In this document: positions 21,485 to 27,531 of the stretch, in pieces
Layout: each line of letters begins with the position of its first letter
How positions within the stretch are numbered: the stretch's first letter is position 1
Source of the DNA: Fluviibacter sp048859965
GTDB taxonomy: Bacteria > Pseudomonadota > Gammaproteobacteria > Burkholderiales > Rhodocyclaceae
NCBI GenBank assembly: GCA_048859965.1
Contig: JBLIZO010000017.1
Coordinates: 1 to 27,531 of the forward strand
Length of the DNA stretch: 27,531 bases
Direction of reading: 5' to 3'
Notes under the pieces: model-generated
What the model saw: only the letters and a program-made list of their open reading frames with translations
What the model was told of the DNA's origin: nothing
The model's database searches: none
Translations under genes and position numbers: made by a program

Positions 21485-22801
21485 TTAGCGACCGCCCAAT
21501 CCGCTCTTGAAGTTAGCCTTCTTGAGCAAATTCTCGTATTGATGCGACATTGCAAAAGCCTGCACCTGAGACATGAAGTCCATGGTGACGACCACGATAA
21601 TCAGCAGCGAGGTGCCGCCGAAGTAGAACGGCACGTTCCACTTAAGAATCAAAAACTCCGGCAGCAGACAGACGATGGTGATGTACATGGCACCAATCAT
21701 GGTCAGGCGCGTCAGAATTTTTTCGATATAACGCGATGTCTGCTCCCCCGGGCGGATACCGGGAATAAACGCACCACTTTTCTTCAAATTGTCCGAGGTT
21801 TCACGCGTGTTGAAGACCAGGGCCGTATAGAAGAAGCAGAAGAAAATGATGGCGGCAGCGTAGAACAGAATGTACAGGGGTTGCCCCGGTGACAGCGCCA
21901 CCGAAATATCGCGCAGCCACAGCATGTTTTCACCCGAACCAAACCAGCCGGCCAGCGTCGCTGGGAACAGGATGATCGACGAGGCGAAAATCGGCGGAAT
22001 AACGCCGGCCATGTTGAGTTTGAGCGGCAGAAACGATGATTGACCACCGTAGAGCTTGTTGCCAACCTGACGCTTGGCGTAGTTAACCAGAATGCGACGT
22101 TGACCACGCTCGACAAAGACAACGAAAGCCGTGACCAGAATAACGATCGCGACAATGACCAGCGCCGTCAAGGGATTCATGGCGCCGGTGTTGACCAGCT
22201 CCAGCAGACCGCCCAGTGAGCTCGGCAGGCCAGCGGCAATACCGGCGAAGATGATGATTGAGATCCCATTACCGAGGCCACGCTCAGTGATCTGTTCACC
22301 GATCCACATCAGGAACATGGTGCCGGTGACGAGGGTAAGAACCGTTTGCAGACGGAAAGCCAGGCCCGGATCGAGTACGAGACCGGGTTGGGCTTCCAGC
22401 GCGACGGCAATGCCCAGCGCTTGGAAAAACGCCAGGGCAACCGTGCCATAGCGCGTGTACTGCGAAATCTTGTGCTGCCCCGCTTGCCCCTCTTTCTTGA
22501 GGGCTTCGAGCGCCGGGCTGGCGACGGTCATCAGTTGCATGATGATCGAGGCCGAAATATAGGGCATGATACCCAGGGCAAAAATCGTGAAGCGCGACAA
22601 AGCGCCACCCGAGAACATGTTAAACATGCCCAGAATGCCATCCCGCTGACGCGAGAAAAGATCGGACAGCACCGACGGATCGATACCGGGCACAGGAATA
22701 TGTGCACCGATGCGATACACGATGAGCGCACCCAGGAGGAACATCAAGCGGCGCTTGAGTTCCCCGTGTTTGCTACCCTGCGTGAGTGCGTTCTGTTGCA
22801 T
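21485..22801 (-). CDS. secY: Preprotein translocase subunit SecY
   Basis: The 438-residue central channel of the Sec translocon, with ten transmembrane helices countable along the chain. Recognisable parts are RIGAHIPVPGIDP before the plug, GGALSRFTIFALGIMPYISA in TM2, the cytoplasmic ERGQRRILVNYAKRQVG loop between TM6 and TM7, and IRPGEQTSRYIEKILTRLT in the C5 region. AAGGA precedes the start at about ten bases. It lies between rplO and infA. Confidence 0.98.
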   Translation of the reverse strand: MQQNALTQGSKHGELKRRLMFLLGALIVYRIGAHIPVPGIDPSVLSDLFSRQRDGILGMFNMFSGGALSRFTIFALGIMPYISASIIMQLMTVASPALEALKKEGQAGQHKISQYTRYGTVALAFFQALGIAVALEAQPGLVLDPGLAFRLQTVLTLVTGTMFLMWIGEQITERGLGNGISIIIFAGIAAGLPSSLGGLLELVNTGAMNPLTALVIVAIVILVTAFVVFVERGQRRILVNYAKRQVGNKLYGGQSSFLPLKLNMAGVIPPIFASSIILFPATLAGWFGSGENMLWLRDISVALSPGQPLYILFYAAAIIFFCFFYTALVFNTRETSDNLKKSGAFIPGIRPGEQTSRYIEKILTRLTMIGAMYITIVCLLPEFLILKWNVPFYFGGTSLLIIVVVTMDFMSQVQAFAMSHQYENLLKKANFKSGLGGR

Positions 22802-22818
22802 GTCCGATCGATTCCTTA

Positions 22819-23262
22819 TTACTCAGCAGCAGCTTCCACCGAGCCGCCAGCAGCTTCGATAGCAGCCTTGGCACCCTTGGTGGCAGCAATGCCTTTCAGG
22901 ACAACCTTGCGGCTCAGTTCGCCGTTCAGGACAACCTTGGCGGCAAGTGCCAGCGTCGAAACAACGCCACACTGCTTGAGCACGGCCAGATCGATTTCGT
23001 CGACCGGGATGGCCTGCAGGTCGCTCAGACGGATTTCGGCAACGCGGGCGCGCGTCAGCGAGACGAAACCACGCTTCGGCAGACGACGATGCAGCGGCAT
23101 CTGACCGCCTTCGAAACCAACCTTGTGGTAGCCGCCTGTACGCGACTTCTGGCCTTTATGGCCACGACCGGAGGTTTTGCCCAGGCCGCTGCCGATACCA
23201 CGACCAACGCGCTTGGCAGCGTGCTTGGCACCGGCACCGGGTTTGATGGTATTGAGTTCCAT
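22819..23262 (-). CDS. rplO: 50S ribosomal protein L15
   Basis: A 147-residue assembly protein of the large subunit. The glycine-rich N-terminus RVGRGIGSGLGKTSGRGHKG and EGGQMPLHRRLPKRGF are diagnostic. The gene ends with two stop codons in tandem (TAA TAA) before the secY ribosome-binding site. Confidence 0.98.
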   Translation of the reverse strand: MELNTIKPGAGAKHAAKRVGRGIGSGLGKTSGRGHKGQKSRTGGYHKVGFEGGQMPLHRRLPKRGFVSLTRARVAEIRLSDLQAIPVDEIDLAVLKQCGVVSTLALAAKVVLNGELSRKVVLKGIAATKGAKAAIEAAGGSVEAAAE

Positions 23263-23272
23263 AATCCTATCC

Positions 23273-23458
23273 TTAGACGCTTTCGCTCTTAACGAGGTAG
23301 CGCACTTTGGTGATCATGCCGCGTACGGCCGGGGTATCTTCCAGCACGGCGGACGAGTTCAAGCGGCGCAGGCCCAGACCGCGCACGGTGGCGCGGTGGT
23401 CCTGCTTGGTGCCGATGATGCTCTTGACGAGCGTGACCTTAAGTTTCTTGTTCGACAT
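23273..23458 (-). CDS. rpmD: 50S ribosomal protein L30
   Basis: A 61-residue protein with the L30 core KVTLVKSIIGTKQDHRATVR and GLGLRRLNSSAVLEDTPAVR, close to the E. coli length (59). It starts three bases after the rpsE stop and ends 10 bases before rplO. Confidence 0.97.
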   Translation of the reverse strand: MSNKKLKVTLVKSIIGTKQDHRATVRGLGLRRLNSSAVLEDTPAVRGMITKVRYLVKSESV

Positions 23459-23461
23459 GTC

Positions 23462-23989
23462 TTACCCCAGAATCTCTTCGATGGTCTTGCCACGCTTGGC
23501 GGCAACTTCTGCCGGCGTGTTCATGGCCTTCAGACCGTTCAGGGTTGCACGGATGACGTTGTACGGGTTCGTTGAGCCAAGGCACTTGGCCACGACATCA
23601 GTAATCCCGACAACTTCAAACACGTTACGGACAGCGCCACCCGCGATGATGCCGGTACCCTCGGGCGCCGGCTGAATGAGCACCTTGGCTGCGCCATGAC
23701 GACCGATCAGCGTGTGCTGAACGGTGCCGTTCTTGAGCGTGACCTTGAACAGGCGGCGACGGGCTTCTTCCATGGCTTTCTGAACAGCCAGCGGCACTTC
23801 ACGCGCCTTGCCTTTGCCCATGCCGACACCACCATCACCATCACCGACCACGGTCAGTGCGGCGAAACTCATGATGCGACCACCCTTGACGGTCTTGCTG
23901 ACGCGGTTGATACCAACCATCTTTTCGCGCAGGCCGGACTCTTCGCGCTCTTCAGCCTGCTGCGGTTTGCGACTTTGTGCTTTCGCCAT
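23462..23989 (-). CDS. rpsE: 30S ribosomal protein S5
   Basis: A 175-residue protein with the N-terminal double-stranded-RNA-binding-like fold (EKMVGINRVSKTVKGGRIMS, VVGDGDGGVGMGKGKAREVP) and the C-terminal domain with GIIAGGAVRNVFEVVGITDV. S5 contributes to decoding accuracy. GAGG precedes the ATG. The extended Gln/Glu-rich start is about eight residues longer than in E. coli. Confidence 0.98.
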   Translation of the reverse strand: MAKAQSRKPQQAEEREESGLREKMVGINRVSKTVKGGRIMSFAALTVVGDGDGGVGMGKGKAREVPLAVQKAMEEARRRLFKVTLKNGTVQHTLIGRHGAAKVLIQPAPEGTGIIAGGAVRNVFEVVGITDVVAKCLGSTNPYNVIRATLNGLKAMNTPAEVAAKRGKTIEEILG

Positions 23990-24013
23990 AGTTATCCTCG
24001 ATTCCTATGCGGC

Positions 24014-24370
24014 TTAGAACTTGAGACCGTTTTCACGGGCAGCTTCAGCCAGGGCCTTGATGCGACCGTGGTACTTGAAACCCGAGCGGTCAAAGGCTAC
24101 TTGTTCGACACCGGCTTTACGGGCGCGCTCGGCGACCAGCTTGCCAACCGTAGTGGCGGCGGCAACATTGCCACCATTAGGAACATCCTTGCGAACGTCC
24201 ACCTCAACGGTCGAAGCAGCGGCCAGCACCTTGCCACCGCAAGCCGAAATGACCTGGGCGTAAATGTGCTGGTTGGTGCGGAACACGCTCAGGCGGATCG
24301 CCTTCAGTTCGGCGATGCGGGCGCGTGCCTGACGGGCACGGCGCAGACGCGACTGTTTCTTATCTTTCAT
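24014..24370 (-). CDS. rplR: 50S ribosomal protein L18
   Basis: A 118-residue 5S-rRNA-binding protein. RLSVFRTNQHIYAQVI and the C-terminal AFDRSGFKYHGRIKALAEAA are diagnostic. It sits 9 bases after rplF and 24 before rpsE. Confidence 0.98.
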   Translation of the reverse strand: MKDKKQSRLRRARQARARIAELKAIRLSVFRTNQHIYAQVISACGGKVLAAASTVEVDVRKDVPNGGNVAAATTVGKLVAERARKAGVEQVAFDRSGFKYHGRIKALAEAARENGLKF

Positions 24371-24379
24371 GTGGCACCC

Positions 24380-24913
24380 TTACTTCTTCTTGGTTTCCTT
24401 GAGGATGACAACCTCATCGGCGTAACGCACGCCTTTGCCCTTGTAGGGCTCTGGCTTACGGTAGGCACGAATTTCGGCAGCAACCTGACCCACCTGTTGC
24501 TTGTCGATCCCCTTGATCACGATTTCGGTTTGCGACGGGGTTTCCACCTTGACGCCAGCAGGCATCTTGTGGGCAACCGGGTGCGAGAAACCGAGGGAGA
24601 GGTTCAGCGTATCGCCCTGAGCCTGAGCACGATAGCCCACACCCACCAGGGTCAGCTTCTTCTCGAAACCCTTCGAAACACCGTTCACCAGATTCGCCAG
24701 CAGCGCGCGGGTCGTACCTGACAGCGCAGCCGCGTTGACAGCGCCGGCAACAGCTTTGACCTGCAACTCAGCGCCTTCCTGGACGACATCAACGGCGGCG
24801 TTGCGTGCCAGCGTCAGTGTGCCGAGCGGGCCTTTGACGCTGATCTGCGCACCCGCCAGATTGACTTCAACACCTTGCGGCAGGGCGACCGGATTCTTTG
24901 CTACACGAGACAT
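24380..24913 (-). CDS. rplF: 50S ribosomal protein L6
   Basis: A 177-residue protein, the same length as in E. coli, with two repeated alpha/beta domains near the factor-binding site. MSRVAKNPVALPQGVEV starts it, and KPEPYKGKGVRYADE is the diagnostic C-terminal motif. The open frame extends to 24970; ATG 24913 is used because it matches the family start and has a GGAGG ribosome-binding site. Confidence 0.98.
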   Translation of the reverse strand: MSRVAKNPVALPQGVEVNLAGAQISVKGPLGTLTLARNAAVDVVQEGAELQVKAVAGAVNAAALSGTTRALLANLVNGVSKGFEKKLTLVGVGYRAQAQGDTLNLSLGFSHPVAHKMPAGVKVETPSQTEIVIKGIDKQQVGQVAAEIRAYRKPEPYKGKGVRYADEVVILKETKKK

Positions 24914-24926
24914 GTCGAATCCTCCC

Positions 24927-25322
24927 TTACGCCACGTAGCAGAGCACTTCACCGCCAACATTGGCGGCACGAGCGTTGCGATCAGTCATGACACCCTTCG
25001 GGGTCGAGACAATCGCGATGCCCAGGCCGTTCATGACACGGGGAATCTCAGCAGACGGCTTGTAAACACGCAGACCGGGGCGCGAGACGCGCTCAACGCG
25101 CTCAATGACCGGGCGACCTGCGTAGTATTTCAGGCCAATTTCCAGTTCCGGCTTGGCAGCTTCACCACGCACGGCAAAATCCTCAACGTAACCTTCATCC
25201 TTGAGCACTTTAGCGATGGCCACTTTCAGCTTCGAGGCGGGCATACGCACCACCGGCTTCTGGGACATCTGCGCATTGCGGATGCGGGTCAGCATATCGG
25301 CGATCGGATCACTCATTGCCAT
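24927..25322 (-). CDS. rpsH: 30S ribosomal protein S8
   Basis: A 131-residue 16S-rRNA-binding protein, and translational repressor of the spc operon in enterics. DPIADMLTRIRNAQ at the start and the ending STPKGVMTDRNARAANVGGE identify it. GGAGG lies seven bases before ATG 25322; the second Met (25316) is less well placed. Confidence 0.98.
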   Translation of the reverse strand: MAMSDPIADMLTRIRNAQMSQKPVVRMPASKLKVAIAKVLKDEGYVEDFAVRGEAAKPELEIGLKYYAGRPVIERVERVSRPGLRVYKPSAEIPRVMNGLGIAIVSTPKGVMTDRNARAANVGGEVLCYVA

Positions 25323-25337
25323 ATCAAATCCTCCTGC

Positions 25338-25643
25338 TTACCAGCTGGCCTTGATCACGCCAGGGATTTCCCCCTTGAAGGCGAGCTCACGGATCTTGTG
25401 ACGACACAGACCGAACTTGCGGAATGTGCCACGGGGACGACCAGTCAGCTCGCAGCGGTTACGAGTACGGGTCGGGTTAGCGTTGCGCGGCAGTTGCTGC
25501 AGCTTCAGGCGAGCCTCATAACGCACTTCCTCGCTTTGCGATTGGTCGTTGATGATGACTTGCAGGGCTTCGCGCTTTTTAGCGAATTTCGCGACCAGAG
25601 CGCGACGCTTCGCTTCACGATTGATCAGGGCTAGTTTTGCCAT
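25338..25643 (-). CDS. rpsN: 30S ribosomal protein S14 (zinc-free long form)
   Basis: A 101-residue protein of the long proteobacterial type; the CXXC pairs of the short zinc form are absent, with only single cysteines in NRCELTGRPRG and GLCRHK. The start MAKLALINREAKRRAL at 25643 matches the family; the open frame extends further into the rplE end. Confidence 0.97.
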   Translation of the reverse strand: MAKLALINREAKRRALVAKFAKKREALQVIINDQSQSEEVRYEARLKLQQLPRNANPTRTRNRCELTGRPRGTFRKFGLCRHKIRELAFKGEIPGVIKASW

Positions 25644-25650
25644 AATCGCC

Positions 25651-26190
25651 TCAATTCTTGAAAGGGAACTTGAAGGCGGACAGCAGCGCTTTGGCTTCGC
25701 CATCGGTCTTCGCGGTGGTCGTGATGCTGATATTCATCCCACGCAGAGCATCGATCTTGTCGTACTCGATTTCCGGGAAGATGATCTGCTCTTTGACACC
25801 CATGTTGTAGTTGCCACGGCCATCAAAACCCTTGGCCTGAATACCACGGAAGTCACGTACACGCGGCAGCGCAACGGTCACCAGGCGATCGAGGAATTCG
25901 AACATGCGCGGACCGCGCAGCGTGACCATGCAACCCAGCGGGTAGTTGTCACGGATCTTGAAGCCCGCGATCGACTTACGCGCCTTGGTGACAACCGGCT
26001 TCTGACCCGCAATCTTGGTCAGATCGGACACGGCGTGCTCCAACACCTTCTTGTCGGCAACCGCTTCACCCACACCCATATTCAGGGTGATCTTGGTGAT
26101 ACGCGGCACTTCCATGGCCGACTTGTAGCTGAATTCTTTCATCAGCGCCGGGGCCACGGTCTTTTTGTAAAAATCTTGCAAACGCGACAT
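25651..26190 (-). CDS. rplE: 50S ribosomal protein L5
   Basis: A 179-residue 5S-rRNA-binding protein in the central protuberance. ITKITLNMGVGEAVADKKVL, GQKPVVTKARKSIAGFKIR and FPEIEYDKIDALRGMNISI are diagnostic. Two ATGs are adjacent (26193 and 26190); the second has GGAG at a five-base spacing and gives the standard 179 residues, so it is preferred. Confidence 0.97.
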   Translation of the reverse strand: MSRLQDFYKKTVAPALMKEFSYKSAMEVPRITKITLNMGVGEAVADKKVLEHAVSDLTKIAGQKPVVTKARKSIAGFKIRDNYPLGCMVTLRGPRMFEFLDRLVTVALPRVRDFRGIQAKGFDGRGNYNMGVKEQIIFPEIEYDKIDALRGMNISITTTAKTDGEAKALLSAFKFPFKN

Positions 26191-26199
26191 CATGGCTCC

Positions 26200-26517
26200 T
26201 TATGCGTCAACCTGTTCGCCGTTCGACTTGAACACGCGAACTTTGCGGCCATCGTCGAGCACCTTGAAGCCGACACGGTCACCCTTGCCAGCCTTGGCGT
26301 TCCACAAAGCCACATTGGAGATCTGGATCGGCATATCTTTATCAACCAGACCACCGGCCGTGCCCAGCATGGGGTTCGGCTTGGTGGCTTTCTTGACGCG
26401 ATTGATGCCCTCTACGACGACGCTCTCAGCATCGACGCGGCGGACGACGGTGCCGCGGCGACCCTTGTCCTTACCGGTGGTGACGACAACTTCGTCGCCT
26501 TTACGAATCTTTTCCAT
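26200..26517 (-). CDS. rplX: 50S ribosomal protein L24
   Basis: A 105-residue KOW-domain protein that starts large-subunit assembly. MEKIRKGDEVVVTTGKDKGR is the KOW motif, followed by VVEGINRVKKATKPNP. It follows rplN by 11 bases. Confidence 0.98.
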   Translation of the reverse strand: MEKIRKGDEVVVTTGKDKGRRGTVVRRVDAESVVVEGINRVKKATKPNPMLGTAGGLVDKDMPIQISNVALWNAKAGKGDRVGFKVLDDGRKVRVFKSNGEQVDA

Positions 26518-26528
26518 CTGGCGCCTCC

Positions 26529-26897
26529 TTACAGCACTTCAGGAGCAAGCGAAACGATCTTCATGAAGCGCTCCGAGCGCAGCTCCCGGGTCACCGGGCC
26601 GAAGATACGGGTACCGATCGGTTCCAGCTTGTTGTTCAGCAGGACGGCGGCATTGCCATCAAACTTCACCAGCGAACCATCGGCGCGACGAACGCCCTTG
26701 GCGGTGCGAACGACAACGGCGTTATAGACGTCACCTTTCTTCACGCGGCCACGCGGCGCTGCATCCTTGATCGACACCTTGATGATGTCGCCAATGCCGG
26801 CATAACGGCGCTTCGAGCCGCCCAGCACTTTGATACACATTACAGAACGTGCGCCGGTGTTATCGGCGACGTCCAGCATCGACTGCATCTGAATCAT
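26529..26897 (-). CDS. rplN: 50S ribosomal protein L14
   Basis: A 122-residue protein at the subunit interface. MIQMQSMLDVADNTGARSVM and the ending SERFMKIVSLAPEVL match L14. Several ATGs are in frame (26909, 26900, 26897); 26897 matches the family N-terminus and has GGAG six bases upstream. It is preceded by the only long gap in the ribosomal cluster (181 bases), which holds a probable promoter. Confidence 0.97.
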   Translation of the reverse strand: MIQMQSMLDVADNTGARSVMCIKVLGGSKRRYAGIGDIIKVSIKDAAPRGRVKKGDVYNAVVVRTAKGVRRADGSLVKFDGNAAVLLNNKLEPIGTRIFGPVTRELRSERFMKIVSLAPEVL

Positions 26898-26968
26898 CAT
26901 TAACTCCAACTTGTACCGCTACCAGCAATGGCGCACGGTCAGTCTTGGGTTTCAACACTTGCCGCTCC

Positions 26969-26988
26969 TTGCACAGCACGTTGTGCAA
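26969..26988 (-). other. Inverted repeat in the rplN leader
   Basis: TTGCACA (26969-26975) pairs with TGTGCAA (26982-26988) around a six-base loop, in the transcript leader about 70 bases before rplN. No U-run follows directly, so it may be a leader structure rather than a terminator. Confidence 0.4.
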
Positions 26989-27007
26989 CGCAAGAAATCA
27001 GCGAAAG

Positions 27008-27037
27008 AGGCGGAATTCTAACAGACGAATTCCGCCT
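27008..27037 (-). other. Perfect 11-base inverted repeat between rpsQ and rplN
   Basis: AGGCGGAATTC (27008-27018) and GAATTCCGCCT (27027-27037) pair perfectly around an eight-base loop. In RNA reading through from rpsQ it forms a strong hairpin followed by CUUUCG, which could slow or partly end S10-operon transcription or act as a processing site. The promoter for rplN overlaps it. Confidence 0.55.
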
Positions 27038-27043
27038 TTGCAA
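27015..27043 (-). promoter_or_regulatory. Probable internal promoter for rplN and downstream ribosomal genes
   Basis: On the minus strand, TTGCAA (27038-27043, four of six to the -35) and TAGAAT (27015-27020, five of six to the -10) are separated by exactly 17 bases. Transcription would start near 27008, giving a leader of about 110 bases before rplN. Its position in the only long gap of the cluster supports it. Confidence 0.65.
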
Positions 27044-27078
27044 GAGATAACACTAAAAAGTTCTATCTCTCTAGCTGC

Positions 27079-27345
27079 TTATACGACTTCAGCGCGCTCC
27101 AGCAACTTGGCGATCTGCCAGGTCTTGGTGCGGGACATCGGACGACATTCAACGATCTGGACGAGATCACCCATCTTGGCATCGTTGTTGGCGTTGTGCG
27201 CGTGATACTTCTTCGAGCGCGTGATGACCTTGCCGTACATCGGGTGCTTGACGCGACGCTCGACGAGCACGGTGGCCGTTTCCTGCATCTTGTCGCTGAC
27301 CACACGACCCACGAGGGTCCGGTTCATACCTGTCTTCTCAGTCAT
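27079..27345 (-). CDS. rpsQ: 30S ribosomal protein S17
   Basis: An 88-residue OB-fold 16S-rRNA-binding protein. TLVGRVVSDKMQETATVLVE and YHAHNANNDAKMGDLVQIVE identify it. The ATG lies two bases after the rpmC stop. Four or so extra N-terminal residues compared with E. coli; Met7 would be an alternative start. Confidence 0.97.
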   Translation of the reverse strand: MTEKTGMNRTLVGRVVSDKMQETATVLVERRVKHPMYGKVITRSKKYHAHNANNDAKMGDLVQIVECRPMSRTKTWQIAKLLERAEVV

Positions 27346-27347
27346 GA

Positions 27348-27531
27348 TTAGACCCTTTCACGGAGAATGGTGCGCACGCGAGCGATGTCGCGACGGACCT
27401 TGCCGAGCTGGCTGGTGTTGCTCAGCTGCTGGGTACCCTTCTGCATACGCAGAGAAAACTGGGCCTTCAGCAGCTCGAGCAGTTCCTGCTTGAGCTCGTC
27501 GTTCGATTTGTTTCTGAGTTCAGTTGCTTTC
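27348..27531 (-). CDS. rpmC: 50S ribosomal protein L29 (start codon cut by the window edge)
   Basis: The frame reads (M)KATELRNKSNDELKQELLE and ends VRRDIARVRTILRERV, the L29 pattern, for a total of 61 residues. Only the G of the presumed ATG is inside the window; the first two bases lie beyond 27531. It belongs to the end of the S10 operon and is followed two bases later by rpsQ. Confidence 0.95.
   Translation of the reverse strand, partial: KATELRNKSNDELKQELLELLKAQFSLRMQKGTQQLSNTSQLGKVRRDIARVRTILRERV

Noticed and set aside
1..27531. CRISPR array, insertion sequence, phage, tRNA or rRNA
   Set aside because: No regularly spaced repeats, transposase or integrase motifs, clover-leaf-like stretches or rRNA segments were seen. 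The genes are chromosomal housekeeping and stress genes.

Overview
The window looks like a chromosomal segment of a betaproteobacterium. The evidence is the ribosomal gene order (rpmC-rpsQ-rplN-rplX-rplE-rpsN-rpsH-rplF-rplR-rpsE-rpmD-rplO-secY-infA-rpmJ-rpsM-rpsK-rpsD-rpoA-rplQ, with infA between secY and rpmJ), ubiquinone genes (ubiA, ubiD), Gram-negative envelope systems (TonB/ExbBD, a Cpx-like two-component system) and an OxyR with Cys199/Cys208. The four-cysteine S4 protein resembles the form I associate with Rhodocyclales/Nitrosomonadales-type betaproteobacteria; genus is not resolved. There is no phage, IS element, CRISPR array, rRNA or tRNA.

Layout. (1) 1-6233 is an iron island. A minus-strand cluster bfd-tonB-exbB-exbD-hemP and a plus-strand ferric ABC importer fbpABC diverge from one intergenic region carrying a Fur-box-like palindrome (2437-2451). 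A ribosome-binding site at the left edge suggests another minus-strand gene, plausibly an outer-membrane receptor, starts just outside the window. (2) 6289-9671 is a peroxide and oxidised-protein module: a lipoprotein di-haem cytochrome c peroxidase (minus) diverges from oxyR (plus). Between them lie an FNR/ANR-type palindrome and an OxyR-like direct repeat. oxyR is followed by a 28-residue Cys-rich protein gene and a lipoprotein MsrA-MsrB fusion overlapping it by ATGA. (3) 9693-12076 is ubiA-ubiD of ubiquinone synthesis. (4) 12097-15077 holds a YciA-type thioesterase, an Atm1-type ABC exporter and an HdeD-family membrane protein. (5) 15074-18056 is a Cpx-like envelope-stress module: cpxA-cpxR (minus) diverging from a Spy/CpxP-like periplasmic protein and a small winged-helix protein of unknown role, with a perfect CpxR box between. 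(6) 18068-27531 is the alpha/spc/S10 ribosomal super-operon on the minus strand, closed by a strong bidirectional terminator. It contains a probable internal promoter before rplN.

How they fit: FbpABC and TonB energisation bring iron in under Fur. The peroxidase, OxyR and MsrAB handle peroxide and repair oxidised periplasmic methionine. The Cpx module and Spy-like chaperone watch envelope protein folding. The most interesting items are the unannotatable-by-length Cys-rich micro-protein between oxyR and msrAB, the composite FNR/OxyR peroxidase promoter, the Cpx locus with its attached small DNA-binding protein, and the promoter nested in a perfect inverted repeat before rplN. All intergenic stretches are under 300 bases.
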